A stretch of DNA of 64,000 nucleotides from Scytonema tolypothrichoides VB-61278 (GCF_000828085.3 NZ_JXCA02000001.1:905188-969187), one strand, 5' to 3'; shown: positions 8,325 through 17,637, counted from the stretch's first letter. The notes: generated from the sequence alone by a model not told the origin. Made by a program: numbers and translations.

Positions 8325-10331
8325 ATGTCTCACTCGTTACCACAAAGGCGTAGTACTGCTGTGACTACAAGGTCTCAGTTCTCGCCCTTTGGCAACAAAC
8401 TAGTGCAATCTGGCTTTGTCAATAGCGAACAAATGAGACAAGCACTGATTGAAAGTCGCAAGTCTGGCAGATCCCTGACAGAAGTGCTGGAATCTATTTC
8501 CGGACGACAGTTGTCACCAGAGTTATATAGGTTATACAAGAAGCAGCAGCTATTTGAACTTAAAATACTATACGGTGTTGAATCTGTTGATTTAGAAGTG
8601 AGTCAGATTGGCACAAGAACAATTGGTCAACTGATTGATACCCTGATTCCAGTAGATATCTGTCGTCGCCATCACTTGGTACCACTAGCAAAGAATGCCG
8701 AACAAAACCCACCCTCGGTTATGGTGGCGATGGTAGATCCGGATAATTTAGAGGCTTGGGATGATTTGAATCGCATCTTACGTCCGCAGGGATGGACTTT
8801 GCAGCGGATAGTCATTACTCAAGAAGATTACCAGCAACTTATTAACCAATATTTGGATGAGGTGAGTGTTCGACAAAAGCACCTGGAACAGGAAAAGTTT
8901 ACAGATATTAATCAGGATTTAGAAAATCTAGACAATCTCAATTTAGAAGATGTACCTGAAGATAAGGAAGCTGACTTAGGCGCAGCGATGAAGGGTGCTG
9001 AGGATGCCCCGATTATCAATTTAGTTAACAGAATCCTCGCGAAAGCACTACATGAGATGGTTTCTGATATTCACGTAGAACCGCAAGAAGAAAACTTACT
9101 CATTCGTTTTCGTAAGGATGGTGTGCTGCGTCAAGCTTTCGATCCTCTGCCCAAAAAAATCATTCCTGCTGTCACAACTCGTTTCAAAATTATTGCCAAC
9201 TTAGATATTGCTGAACGGCGTTTACCTCAAGATGGACGCATCAGACGAGTGTTTGAGGGACGAAAGCTGGACTTCCGCGTTAGTACTTTGCCCAGTCGCT
9301 ACGGGGAAAAGGTCGTACTGCGGATTTTGGATAACTCTGCAACTCAATTGGGATTGGATCAGGTAATTACTGAAGCAGATACTTTGCAAATTGTCAAGGA
9401 TATGGTCAGTCGTCCCTTTGGTTTGATTTTGGTGACAGGACCCACTGGTTCTGGTAAAACAACAACGTTGTACTCGGCACTTTCGGAACTGAACTCTTCA
9501 GGTATTAATATTTGTACGGTGGAAGACCCAATTGAATACAGTTTACCTGGAATTACTCAAGTGCAGGTGATTCGGGAAAAAGGTCTGAATTTTGCAACAA
9601 CTTTACGGGCTTTTTTGCGACAAGATCCTGATGTGCTTCTGGTGGGTGAGACGCGAGACAGGGAAACGGCAAAAACAGCAATTGAGGCAGCATTGACCGG
9701 TCACTTGGTTTTGACAACTTTGCATACGAATGATGCGCCGGGGGCGATCGCCCGTTTGGCAGAAATGGGCATTGAGTCTTTCATGGTTTCTGGTTCTTTG
9801 ATTGGTGTGTTAGCACAGCGCTTAGTACGGCGTGTGTGTCCTATTTGTAGCATTCCCTACACTCCCACCACAACAGAACTATCTCGCTATGGTTTATCAG
9901 CAACTCAACAAGCGGGTGTTACTTTTTATAAGGCAAATACTTTAACTTTAGAGCAAATTCACGAAGCCAAAGCAAATGATCAGCTTTGCCCAGAGTGTCA
10001 TGGTGTTGGCTACAAGGGACGTTGTGGTGTTTATGAAGTTATGCGAATCACAGAACGTTTGCAAGCCTTGATTTCCCAAGATGCACCAACGGAACGCATC
10101 AAAGAAGTAGCGGTGGAAGAAGGGATGAAAACTTTACTGGCTTACAGCTTGGATTTAGTGTGTCAAGGTTACACCACTTTGGAAGAAGTTGAACGAGTCA
10201 CGTTTACTGATACGGGTTTGGAAGCGGAGTTAAAAGCTAAACGTAAGAGGAGTCTGACTTGTCGGACTTGTCATGCTGGGCTGGAAGCTGAATGGTTAGA
10301 TTGTCCATACTGTATGACACCACGGTTTTAA
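8325..10331 (+). CDS. pilB: Type IV pilus extension ATPase PilB
   Basis: The GspE/PilB hexameric ATPase that powers pilus polymerisation at the inner membrane. An MshEN-type N-terminal domain (to about residue 210) precedes the ATPase core: Walker A GPTGSGKTTTLYS, Asp box VEDPIEYSLPG, Walker B-like DPDVLLVGETRD, His box LTTLHTNDAPGA. A zinc site is formed by CPIC and CPECHGVGYKGRCG. The C-terminus has a second zinc-ribbon-like tail (CRTCHAGLEAEWLDCPYC). I chose ATG 8325 (MSHSLPQRRS); the frame is open to 8199, but that would overlap the preceding gene. First gene of the pilB-pilT-pilC set. Confidence 0.95.
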   Translation: MSHSLPQRRSTAVTTRSQFSPFGNKLVQSGFVNSEQMRQALIESRKSGRSLTEVLESISGRQLSPELYRLYKKQQLFELKILYGVESVDLEVSQIGTRTIGQLIDTLIPVDICRRHHLVPLAKNAEQNPPSVMVAMVDPDNLEAWDDLNRILRPQGWTLQRIVITQEDYQQLINQYLDEVSVRQKHLEQEKFTDINQDLENLDNLNLEDVPEDKEADLGAAMKGAEDAPIINLVNRILAKALHEMVSDIHVEPQEENLLIRFRKDGVLRQAFDPLPKKIIPAVTTRFKIIANLDIAERRLPQDGRIRRVFEGRKLDFRVSTLPSRYGEKVVLRILDNSATQLGLDQVITEADTLQIVKDMVSRPFGLILVTGPTGSGKTTTLYSALSELNSSGINICTVEDPIEYSLPGITQVQVIREKGLNFATTLRAFLRQDPDVLLVGETRDRETAKTAIEAALTGHLVLTTLHTNDAPGAIARLAEMGIESFMVSGSLIGVLAQRLVRRVCPICSIPYTPTTTELSRYGLSATQQAGVTFYKANTLTLEQIHEAKANDQLCPECHGVGYKGRCGVYEVMRITERLQALISQDAPTERIKEVAVEEGMKTLLAYSLDLVCQGYTTLEEVERVTFTDTGLEAELKAKRKRSLTCRTCHAGLEAEWLDCPYCMTPRF

Positions 10332-10390
10332 GGGTAGTTACTCTTTTCCCACCAAAAGATTACTGATTTTAAAACCGCAGAGGAAGCAGC

Positions 10391-10430
10391 GAAAAGTATG
10401 AGCGGAGGTTTCCTCCGATCATACCTTTTC
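10391..10430. repeat. Long imperfect palindrome between pilB and pilT
   Basis: GAAAAGTATGAGCGGAGG pairs with CCTCCGATCATACCTTTTC with one bulge and one mismatch. The CGGAGGTTTCCTCCG core also occurs at about 38070, so it belongs to a dispersed hairpin repeat family. It may weaken or process the pilB-pilT transcript. Confidence 0.6.
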
Positions 10431-10535
10431 AAGAGAGAGAACGCAGAGAAAATACGCTTCGCTGTCAGAGGTAATTTTAGAGTACCGAAGGGAGTCGTCA
10501 CTAGTCATTAGTTTTGAATAAAGGAAGTCATAAAA

Positions 10536-11657
10536 ATGGAAATGATGATTGAAGATTTGATGGATAAGTTGATTAAAATGGGTGGTTCGGATATGCATTT
10601 ATCCGCTGGTTTGCCTCCCTATTTTCGCCTGAGTGGTAAACTGACACCTATTGGCAACCAGCCATTGTCAGCAGATGAGTGTCAATGGTTGATTTTTAGT
10701 ATGCTTAATAATTCCCAGCGTCGAATTTTAGAGGAAAACTGGGAGTTAGATTGCTCTTATGGTATGAAGGGATTGGCTCGTTTTCGGGTCAATGTTTATA
10801 AGGAACGTGGGGCTTATGCGGCGTGTTTGCGGGCGTTAAGTTCCAAAATTCCAAGCTTTGAAAAATTAGGTTTACCAGATGTTGTCCGAGAAATGTCAGA
10901 AAAACCAAGGGGATTAATTTTGGTAACAGGTCCCACCGGTTCTGGTAAAACAACAACTCTAGCTGCTGTTATTGATTTCATTAATCGCACTCGTTCAGAG
11001 CATATTTTGACGGTAGAAGACCCGATTGAATTTCTCTATGAACCGATTAAAAGTGTGATTCATCAAAGGCAACTTGGTGAGGATACAAAAAGCTTTGCCA
11101 ATGCTTTAAGAGCAGCATTGCGGGAAGACCCAGATATCATTTTGGTGGGTGAAATGCGCGATTTGGAAACAATTTCCTTGGCGATTTCCGCTGCGGAAAC
11201 AGGACACTTGGTTTTTGGAACTTTGCACACGAGTTCAGCAGCACAAACTGTAGATAGAATTATTGATGTTTTCCCATCAGAAAAACAAACTCAAGTGCGA
11301 GTGCAGTTGTCGAATTCCCTAGTGGCGGTATTTAGTCAAACTTTGGTTCCTCGAAAAGATCCGAAACCAGGCGAATTTGGTCAAGTGATGGCTCAAGAAA
11401 TTATGGTTGTGACTCCTGCTATTTCTAACCTAATTCGTGAAGGTAAAACATCTCAAATCTACTCTGCTATTCAGCTTGGTGGAAAAATGGGTATGCAGAC
11501 TTTAGAAAAGGTTTTAGCAGATTTATATAAGGCAGGATTTATCTCTTTGGAAGATGCAATGTCTAAAACTTCTAAGCCGGACGAGATTAAGCGTCTTATC
11601 GGTAGTGCAGCACTACTAGCTGGAACAAGAGCAGGAATAGCAGTCAAAGCACATTAA
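10536..11657 (+). CDS. pilT: Type IV pilus retraction ATPase PilT
   Basis: The ATPase that depolymerises the pilus and drives twitching, phototaxis and DNA uptake. PAS-like N-terminus with GGSDMHLSAGLPP, Walker A GPTGSGKTTTLAAV, Asp box VEDPIEFLYE, Walker B region EDPDIILVGEMRD, His box FGTLHTSSA. Length 373 is normal. AAGGAAG sits about 10 bases before the ATG. The second gene of the pilus cluster; the 3' side before pilC is filled by heptamer repeats. Confidence 0.95.
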   Translation: MEMMIEDLMDKLIKMGGSDMHLSAGLPPYFRLSGKLTPIGNQPLSADECQWLIFSMLNNSQRRILEENWELDCSYGMKGLARFRVNVYKERGAYAACLRALSSKIPSFEKLGLPDVVREMSEKPRGLILVTGPTGSGKTTTLAAVIDFINRTRSEHILTVEDPIEFLYEPIKSVIHQRQLGEDTKSFANALRAALREDPDIILVGEMRDLETISLAISAAETGHLVFGTLHTSSAAQTVDRIIDVFPSEKQTQVRVQLSNSLVAVFSQTLVPRKDPKPGEFGQVMAQEIMVVTPAISNLIREGKTSQIYSAIQLGGKMGMQTLEKVLADLYKAGFISLEDAMSKTSKPDEIKRLIGSAALLAGTRAGIAVKAH

Positions 11658-11673
11658 AATACAGGGAACCCTT

Positions 11674-11736
11674 AACAGTGAACAGTGAACAGTGAACAGT
11701 AAACGACTGATAACTGATAACTGATAACTGATAACT
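11674..11736. repeat. Heptamer short tandem repeats (GAACAGT)n and (TGATAAC)n
   Basis: About four GAACAGT units run into about four TGATAAC units directly after the pilT stop. These are the short tandemly repeated repetitive (STRR) elements typical of filamentous heterocystous cyanobacteria. Unit number can change by slippage. Confidence 0.9.
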
Positions 11737-11846
11737 GGTTATAAGGGGCATTTTAAATCAACAAGCAGAATGGTTGGGGGCAGTGGGTTTGTTATTTTTA
11801 AAGTTTGAATTGTGAATTGTGAATTTTAAATTTTGAATTGCTTTAT

Positions 11847-13058
11847 ATGCCAACATTCGTTGCTCGTGTTAAGGACTCGCGAGGAAAATCGAAAAGAGAA
11901 AAAATTGTAGCTAATTCCTTGGCTCAAGCTCGTATTTATCTTAGGCAACAGGGTTATATTGTACAAGATATCAAAAAAGAATCTCAAGGCTTTGACTTCA
12001 AAGAATTTCAAACCAAATTTACGTATGTTTCAGTGAAGGATAAAGCCGTATTTTCTCGTCAATTTGCTGCTTTGGTGAACGCAGGAGTGGCAATTGTAAG
12101 AAGTTTGAGTGTGTTAGCCGAGCAGTGTAGCAATCCTAAACTTAAACAAGCGATATTAAGTATTAACACTGATGTGCAAAGTGGCATGAATCTTTCTGAG
12201 GCGATGCGGAAATATCCTGATTGCTTTGATGGTTTATATGTCAGTATGGTTGAGGCTGGGGAAGTTGGTGGTGTTTTGGATGAAGTGCTAAATCGTTTAG
12301 CCAAGTTGTTGGAGGATATTGCTCGCTTACAAAACCAAATTAAATCAGCATTGGCTTATCCTGTTGTTGTGGGATTTTTGGCGATCGCCATCTTTCTCGC
12401 TATGACAATTTTTATTATCCCTGTTTTTGCCAATATCTATCAAGAATTGGGTATTCAATTACCTGCTCTGACGCAATTTATGCTACAGCTAAGTGAAGTG
12501 TTAAGAAGTTCTTGGCTTTTGGTGATTATCAGCGTTATCACAGCAGGTATCGCCTATCGACAATATCACAAAACTCAGGCTGGACGTGAAACCATAGATC
12601 GTCTTTTGCTGAAGATGCCGTTGTTTGGTGAGTTAATTCAAAAATCATCCATTGCACGTTTTAGTCGTACTTTTGGTTCTTTGACTCGTTCAGGAGTACC
12701 AATTCTGACTTCCTTGGAAATTGTGCGGGATACGTCAGGAAACCAGGTGGTTGCTAAAGCTATTGATATTGCGCGTACAGAAATTCAACAAGGAGGCATG
12801 ATTAGCATTGCTTTGCAAAAAGAGAAAGTTTTTCCTCCAATGGCAATTCAGATGATTAGCATCGGAGAAGAAACTGGTGAATTAGATGCTATGTTGATGA
12901 AGATTGCTGATTTCTACGAAGATGAAGTGGAACAGACAGTCAAAGCACTAACCAGCATTTTGGAACCGATTATGATTGTTGTTTTGGGGGGAATGGTTGG
13001 TACAATTTTGCTCTCTATGTATCTGCCTATGTTTAAAGTGTTTGACAACCTTGGCTAA
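11847..13058 (+). CDS. pilC: Type IV pilus inner-membrane platform protein PilC
   Basis: The polytopic GspF/PilC platform that couples the PilB and PilT motors to pilin assembly. Two cytoplasmic T2SSF domains (about residues 65-190 and 270-390) alternate with three membrane helices, for example VVVGFLAIAIFLAMTIFII and the last one near the C-terminus (IMIVVLGGMVGTILLSMYLP). The ATG at 11847 (MPTFVARVKD) is the usual PilC start; the in-frame TTG at 11838 is less likely. The gene is flanked on both sides by heptamer repeats. Third gene of the pilus cluster. Confidence 0.94.
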   Translation: MPTFVARVKDSRGKSKREKIVANSLAQARIYLRQQGYIVQDIKKESQGFDFKEFQTKFTYVSVKDKAVFSRQFAALVNAGVAIVRSLSVLAEQCSNPKLKQAILSINTDVQSGMNLSEAMRKYPDCFDGLYVSMVEAGEVGGVLDEVLNRLAKLLEDIARLQNQIKSALAYPVVVGFLAIAIFLAMTIFIIPVFANIYQELGIQLPALTQFMLQLSEVLRSSWLLVIISVITAGIAYRQYHKTQAGRETIDRLLLKMPLFGELIQKSSIARFSRTFGSLTRSGVPILTSLEIVRDTSGNQVVAKAIDIARTEIQQGGMISIALQKEKVFPPMAIQMISIGEETGELDAMLMKIADFYEDEVEQTVKALTSILEPIMIVVLGGMVGTILLSMYLPMFKVFDNLG

Positions 13059-13205
13059 TTATCAGTTATCAGTTATCAGTTATCAGTTATCAGTTATCAG
13101 TACTTGTTGTCGTCTGAAACCTTGATAATCGTTCCCTGTTCCCTATTCCCTATTCCCTATTCCCTGTTCCCTGTTAAGAGTTCCCTGTTTCCTGTTCACT
13201 GTTGA
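13058..13205. repeat. Heptamer repeats (TTATCAG)n and (TTCCCTA/G)n
   Basis: Six TTATCAG units follow the pilC stop at once, then after a short spacer about eight TTCCCTA/TTCCCTG/TTTCCTG units run up to the rsmE start at 13210. Almost the whole pilC-rsmE gap is repeat, so no conventional ribosome binding site is visible for rsmE. Confidence 0.9.
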
Positions 13206-13209
13206 TATC

Positions 13210-13944
13210 ATGTCACAACTCCAACGAATCGCAATAGCACCATCCCAACTTCAACAAGAGCAAATATTGCTGACGAAAGAGCAACAACATTATCTGGAAC
13301 GTGTTTTGCGTTTGCGGGAGGGCGATCGCTTTATCGCAATAAATGGCAAAGGTAAATGGTGGCTGGCGCAGTTGGAAGGAGAAAAAGCACAAATTTTAGA
13401 GTCCCTAACGGTGGAAACGGAGTTACCCGTATCCATAACGTTGATGGTAGCCTTGCCTAAAGGAAATGGATTTGATGATGTGGTGCGGTGTTGTACTGAG
13501 TTGGGAGTCGGGGTTATTGTTCCGGTTGTGAGCGATCGCACTTTACTTCATCCCAGCCCTCAAAAACTCGAACGCTGGTTGCGTATTGCACAAGAAGCTG
13601 CTGAGCAATCAGAGCGTTCTTTTGTGCCTACAATATTAGAACCCGTTTCTTTTATGACTAGTCTTGCCACAGGGACAGCAAATTACAGTTACATTTGTGA
13701 GGCTCGTGGCAGTTATCCTCATTTAAGAGAGGCAATCAATCAAGTTTCTACAACATCTGATATTATCATTGCCACTGGACCAGAGGGAGGATGGACAGAT
13801 AAAGAATTGAAACACGCTCTTGACGCTGGATTTCAACCTGTTTCCCTCGGGCGTCGCATCTTGCGGGCAGTCACAGCCCCAGTTGTTGCCTTATCTGTTG
13901 TGGCAGCACAGTTAGAATCACTGACATTCGATTCAGCAAGCTGA
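13210..13944 (+). CDS. rsmE: 16S rRNA (uracil1498-N3)-methyltransferase
   Basis: A SPOUT-class SAM-dependent methyltransferase that methylates U1498 of 16S rRNA in the ribosomal decoding centre. An N-terminal PUA-like domain (about residues 1-70, HYLERVLRLREGD) is followed by the knotted SPOUT domain with IATGPEGGWTDKE and SLGRRILRAVTAPV, which build the SAM site. Length 244 is standard. The start ATG comes directly after TTCCCTG-type repeats. Not functionally linked to the pilus genes before it. Confidence 0.95.
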   Translation: MSQLQRIAIAPSQLQQEQILLTKEQQHYLERVLRLREGDRFIAINGKGKWWLAQLEGEKAQILESLTVETELPVSITLMVALPKGNGFDDVVRCCTELGVGVIVPVVSDRTLLHPSPQKLERWLRIAQEAAEQSERSFVPTILEPVSFMTSLATGTANYSYICEARGSYPHLREAINQVSTTSDIIIATGPEGGWTDKELKHALDAGFQPVSLGRRILRAVTAPVVALSVVAAQLESLTFDSAS

Positions 13945-14038
13945 AAACACTATACTTTTTGTGGGGACAGCTTTAGATATAAAAACGAATCAAATTTTGT
14001 AAAAATAGTTCTTTTTTATAAAAATTATCAATTAATAG

Positions 14039-14061
14039 TAGGGTGAGCAACGCCCACCCTA
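14039..14061. terminator. Hairpin of the TAGGGTG family
   Basis: TAGGGTG pairs with CACCCTA just past the stop of the minus-strand Ala-rich gene. A close relative (GTAGGGTGGG/CCCACCCTAC) sits at 57974-57998, also just past the stop of a repeat-protein gene. It can act as a terminator for both convergent genes here. Confidence 0.55.
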
Positions 14062-14076
14062 AAGAATATTCAAAAG

Positions 14077-14607
14077 CTACTTAGAGGTTTTCACTTGAGT
14101 TGCCATGTCTAAAAAAGAACTCATGTTCGCACCTGGACGCCGACGACCGTTGGTGGTATTGGGTACAGCAAGATATTTTGGTGCAAAAGTGGTTTCAGTT
14201 GGCTCCTTTTGAATTATTGCTTTGGCTTTTTCTGATTTTACAGGCTCAGGCTTAACACCAACTGCAGTCTGTACTAACTGAACATTAGGTTGTGGCTTAA
14301 CAGCATCTTTTGTTCCATTGTTTGTGGCTGCTTGTGTTGCAACTGACTTAGCCGTTTTCTTAGCTTTTGCTGCGACTGGTTTAGCCGCTTCTTGAGTTTT
14401 CGAGACTACTGATCCAACCGCTTCTTGAGCTTTCGAGACTACTGGTTCAACCGCTTCTTGAGCTTTCGATGCTGCTTGCTTCGCTGCTTCTTTTGTTGCT
14501 TCAGCGGCTTCATCGAACTCTAGGTAATAGCCGTTCTTCTTACCACCCAAAAGCCCAGTAAAGAAATTCAGAACCCCAGTGATTAAATTTTTGATAAAAC
14601 CGATCAT
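14077..14607 (-). CDS. Ala-rich helical repeat protein, unknown
   Basis: A 176-residue protein. The N-terminus is hydrophobic (residues 1-22, MIGFIKNLITGVLNFFTGLL) and may bind the membrane. It is followed by imperfect 11-14 residue repeats such as AKQAASKAQEAVEPVVSK and KAQEAVGSVVSK (about residues 38-90), predicted to be amphipathic helix. The Pro-rich C-terminus (residues 100-176) looks disordered. The repeats recall LEA-type and YtxH-type stress proteins and resemble those of the genes at 56-60 kb. No enzyme motif. AGGAG-like GCAGGAGAAATTGTA stands before the start. Function unknown; a membrane-protecting or scaffolding role is a guess. Confidence 0.75.
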   Translation of the reverse strand: MIGFIKNLITGVLNFFTGLLGGKKNGYYLEFDEAAEATKEAAKQAASKAQEAVEPVVSKAQEAVGSVVSKTQEAAKPVAAKAKKTAKSVATQAATNNGTKDAVKPQPNVQLVQTAVGVKPEPVKSEKAKAIIQKEPTETTFAPKYLAVPNTTNGRRRPGANMSSFLDMATQVKTSK

Positions 14608-15070
14608 TACAATTTCTCCTGCCTCTTATACCTGGAATGTGACCGTAATCCTTAGAAAATCACGGAATATGTTTAATTTTTATCAAGATATTCTTGACCT
14701 ACCCATTAGCCTGTACAACCAGTTACGGTGACAGCTTTCTAACGGTTTATTTCTTAACAAAGTAGCTATGACTGAACAAGGCTAGTGCTTTTCACTCTTT
14801 ACTTTCAGGCACTTGCCACCTGTAAACAGTTAGGTTTTATTATTAAATTTTACTGTAACTTGAGGCAATATTTCGACAGCCTGCTTAACAAAAGTTAACT
14901 TGTACTTTCAGATATGCGTGTCGACTCTTGAAAAACCCTGTTCCCTATTCCCTGTTTCCTGTTTCCTGTTCCCCTCAAACCAATACGGAGACTGTCATAG
15001 CTTTTTGGTAAAGGGTGATGAGACTCCACTAGATTAGGAAAAGATAGAACTTCATTATTTTGTTTTGTAA
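14608..15070. other. Intergenic region with heptamer repeats
   Basis: Between divergent genes. TTCCCTA/TTTCCTG heptamers lie at about 14936-14975. I see no reading frame worth calling and no clear RNA gene in the rest. Confidence 0.5.
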
Positions 15071-15769
15071 ATGAATAACGTCAAAGTACAGCGAAATCCA
15101 GTGCTACTGGTACACGGTATTTTTGATACAGGTCGAGTTTTCGATACAATGATTCCCTACCTGAACCAGAGAGGTTGGACGGTGTATGACCTAGACTTAA
15201 TACCAAATAATGGCAATATTGGTCTTGACACCTTAGCTGAGCAAGTTGCTGATTATATTGATGCGACTTTTGAACCAGAACAATTTTTGGATATAGTGGG
15301 CTTCAGCATGGGAGGTGTCGTTAGCCGTTATTACGTCCAACGACTGGGAGGAATCAACCGCGTGCAGCGGTTTGTTACCATCTCATCACCCCATCATGGC
15401 ACTTGGATTGCTTACTGTCGCCAAGGTCTTGGTTGCATTCAAATGCGTCCTGATAGTGTTCTGTTGCAAAATTTGAATCAGGATGTTGATATGTTAAGAC
15501 AGATTGATTTTACCTCTATCTGGACACCATATGACTTAATGATTGTCCCTGCGAGTAGTTCGCAAATGCCTGTGGGACGGGAGGTGATAGTACCAGTTTT
15601 AAATCACTCCTGGATGCTGACTGACTCAAGAAGTTTGGCTGCAGTGGCTTCGGCGTTGACAACCCCAGTTCAGCAATTCAAAATCGCTCAGCGTCCTTAC
15701 AGTAGGGTAGGATCTCATTCACAATTCAAAAACGAACAACCGAGCATTGGGAAGTATTCTGTCTCTTGA
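15071..15769 (+). CDS. Lipase/esterase-type alpha/beta hydrolase
   Basis: A serine hydrolase of the alpha/beta fold, similar to LipA/EstA-type triacylglycerol lipases. The oxyanion motif is LLVHGIFDTG, the nucleophile elbow is GFSMGG with Ser79, and TISSPHHGTW follows, which is typical of this lipase group. No signal peptide is visible, so it probably acts in the cytoplasm. The C-terminal 30 residues are polar and low in conservation signs. The acid and His of the triad are not certain from sequence alone; a His occurs in VLNHSWML. Substrate unknown. Confidence 0.82.
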   Translation: MNNVKVQRNPVLLVHGIFDTGRVFDTMIPYLNQRGWTVYDLDLIPNNGNIGLDTLAEQVADYIDATFEPEQFLDIVGFSMGGVVSRYYVQRLGGINRVQRFVTISSPHHGTWIAYCRQGLGCIQMRPDSVLLQNLNQDVDMLRQIDFTSIWTPYDLMIVPASSSQMPVGREVIVPVLNHSWMLTDSRSLAAVASALTTPVQQFKIAQRPYSRVGSHSQFKNEQPSIGKYSVS

Positions 15770-15801
15770 CAAGATGCAAGAAAAATGCATTTAAGCTTAA
15801 A

Positions 15802-15841
15802 GGCGATGCTCCTAAAGGGAGCCGCGCAAGGCGCTATCGCC
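15802..15841. repeat. Palindromic repeat overlapping the end of a gene
   Basis: GGCGAT at 15802 pairs with ATCGCC ending at 15841, with an inner GC-rich stem. A related element lies at 17572-17630. It encodes the last residues and the stop of the VOC gene next to it. Confidence 0.55.
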
Positions 15842-16258
15842 AATTTGCGTATACTCAGCACTCCCAAAAATTGCCTCAGGGTAAAGATAATACTTAAACT
15901 CCATAATGTTATAAAAAGGATCTTCTAAAAAGAAAGTGCGATGCTCTAAAGGAGAACCAACAAAGCGGTGTTTGGGTTCTTCTCTAAAAAGGAGTTGTCG
16001 CTGTTGCGCCCGATCTCGTAAGTCCTCCCAGTCATGTTCTGAAGTAAAAATTAGCCCAAAGTGTCTTGGGTATATCCCACGCTGAGGTATGAGTGGTTCC
16101 TTTGTAATATGAGCTACCAGTTGATGACCGTAGAGATTGAGAATTAAAGCGTTGCGGTTTTCCCGTCCAGGAGTGCAACCTAAACCATCGACATAGTATG
16201 CTTTTGCTTGTGCAATGTCTGTGACGGGAAAGGCAAGATGAAATAACGTTTGGTTCAT
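15812..16258 (-). CDS. VOC-family protein (glyoxalase/dioxygenase fold)
   Basis: A 148-residue single vicinal-oxygen-chelate protein: FHLAFPVTDIAQAKAYYVDGLGC at the start, GLIF in the middle, FFLEDPFYNIMEFKYY at the end. The metal ligands expected are His in the first strand and Glu in IMEFK. Related proteins are annotated as extradiol-dioxygenase-like, but the reaction is unknown. The last nine or so codons (GDSALRGSL) come from a palindromic intergenic repeat, so the natural C-terminus has probably been replaced. Divergent from the alpha/beta hydrolase gene at 16346. Confidence 0.85.
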   Translation of the reverse strand: MNQTLFHLAFPVTDIAQAKAYYVDGLGCTPGRENRNALILNLYGHQLVAHITKEPLIPQRGIYPRHFGLIFTSEHDWEDLRDRAQQRQLLFREEPKHRFVGSPLEHRTFFLEDPFYNIMEFKYYLYPEAIFGSAEYTQIGDSALRGSL

Positions 16259-16345
16259 TGCTTGTATGGGTAAGACTCCCTCAAGTTTTACCAGATGGAA
16301 GTTGTGCTAAACTCCCTCACAACAGTGATTTTAGAGCATCAACCC

Positions 16346-17257
16346 ATGAGAAAGTTGATCATTCAACTATTTATCGTCATTCTGGTACTAGGCGGCTCAA
16401 TAGGCTATGTGTTTGTGAATCGCGCAATGCCTGCCTCAAGCTGCACGATTGCAAGCCTGACTACACAGGTCGGCAACGGTACATTGTCCTACAGCCAGGT
16501 GGGGAACGGGCGTTCGATTCTACTGTTACATGGTTTATTTGCTGACAAGGAGCAGTGGAACACCATGATGTGTCGGCTGTCTCTTGTGGGCTATCGGGCG
16601 ATCGCCCCAGATTTACCGGGCTATGGCAACAGTAAGGGTTTTACTTTGAGTGACTATGCTTTGGAGAACCAAACAACACTTTTACATGAGTTGATGGAGA
16701 AATTGGGGATTAAGTCTTTTGATCTAGCGGGTAGTTCGATGGGAGGAGCGATCGCTCACCTGTATGCTCAACGTTACCCAAATCAGGTACGTAGCCTCGC
16801 CTTTATTGGTTCACCATTGGGCATTGTTGATTGGGCAAACAGTTTCAAACAAGCAATCTTACTCGGCATCAACCCCTTTATTCCAATTACCAAAGAACAG
16901 TTTGCTCTGGAGATCAGCCTGCTTTTCTTCACTCCTCCCACGATTCCTGATTCTGTCATAGCAGAGAAAGTCAACGATTACATTACTCGCAACCGACATT
17001 ACCAGCAGGTTTGGGATATTGTCAATCTCTATGATCACATTCTCTGTCAGGGTGTACCAACTCAGCTTCCCACATTCACTATTTGGGGCGAGGAGGACAA
17101 GATTTACGACATTAGTGGGGCTAATCGATTGCAAAAGTGTATTACTGGTGCAAGAGTGATCCAGTTGCCCAAAGCAGGACATCTAGTGCTGATAGAAAAT
17201 GCAATGGAGGTAGCTTCAAAATATGTGGAGTTTTTGCAAACTGCCAGAGGCAGATAG
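16346..17257 (+). CDS. Membrane-anchored or exported alpha/beta hydrolase
   Basis: A serine hydrolase with an N-terminal hydrophobic segment ([20 protein letters not shown]) that may be a signal anchor. Then [13 protein letters not shown] (oxyanion), LPGYGNS, the nucleophile elbow GSSMGG with Ser131 and a C-terminal AGHLVLIEN with the catalytic His; the acid is probably in [14 protein letters not shown] 16346 puts the hydrophobic segment at the very start; the frame is open to 16295, which would add 17 residues. Substrate unknown. It is directly followed by a fragment of an exporter gene. Confidence 0.85.
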   Translation: MRKLIIQLFIVILVLGGSIGYVFVNRAMPASSCTIASLTTQVGNGTLSYSQVGNGRSILLLHGLFADKEQWNTMMCRLSLVGYRAIAPDLPGYGNSKGFTLSDYALENQTTLLHELMEKLGIKSFDLAGSSMGGAIAHLYAQRYPNQVRSLAFIGSPLGIVDWANSFKQAILLGINPFIPITKEQFALEISLLFFTPPTIPDSVIAEKVNDYITRNRHYQQVWDIVNLYDHILCQGVPTQLPTFTIWGEEDKIYDISGANRLQKCITGARVIQLPKAGHLVLIENAMEVASKYVEFLQTARGR

Positions 17258-17294
17258 AACAAGTAAGGGCGAGTTTTGCAGGGTAAGCTCATCC

Positions 17295-17496
17295 TCCAGT
17301 ACCAAAATCAAATCAGCACGCTTGAGGGGGGCAAAACGGTGGGCGATGAGAAACACGGTTCGGTTAGCGGAAACTTTTTGTAAGTTTTCCAGGACTTGCT
17401 GTTCAGTTTCACTATCTAAAGCACTGGTTGCTTCGTCTAAAATTAAAATCGGCGCTTGCGAGAGAAATAACCGCGCTAAGGCTATGCGTTGACGTT
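17295..17496 (-). pseudogene. Fragment of an ABC exporter ATPase gene
   Basis: These 202 bases match 25581-25782, the end of the intact exporter gene, without a gap and with few substitutions by eye. Read on the minus strand they encode the Walker B to H-loop part of the ATPase ([23 protein letters not shown]). Both ends are cut: the ABC signature side stops at an unrelated sequence and the last ~30 codons are missing. There is no start and no promoter. It is a leftover copy, by duplication or by a broken insertion. Confidence 0.85.
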
Positions 17497-17571
17497 AAGA
17501 CTGGTGGAATACCTGTTTATCGAGTCAAAGGGTCTTGTTTCATCTATCTATAAGTTTTCATTCCACATAAG

Positions 17572-17630
17572 AGCGATAGCTAGCCCCTAAGGGGGCGCTG
17601 CGCAAACGCTGCTGCCTTTGGCAGATCGCC
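17572..17630. repeat. GC-rich palindromic repeat
   Basis: An AGCGAT...ATCGCC-bounded element with inner stems (GCCCCTAAGGGGGC and CTGCCTTTGGCAG). It resembles the element at 15802-15841. It separates the exporter fragment from the minus-strand gene at 17638. Confidence 0.6.
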
Positions 17631-17637
17631 TTTTAGA

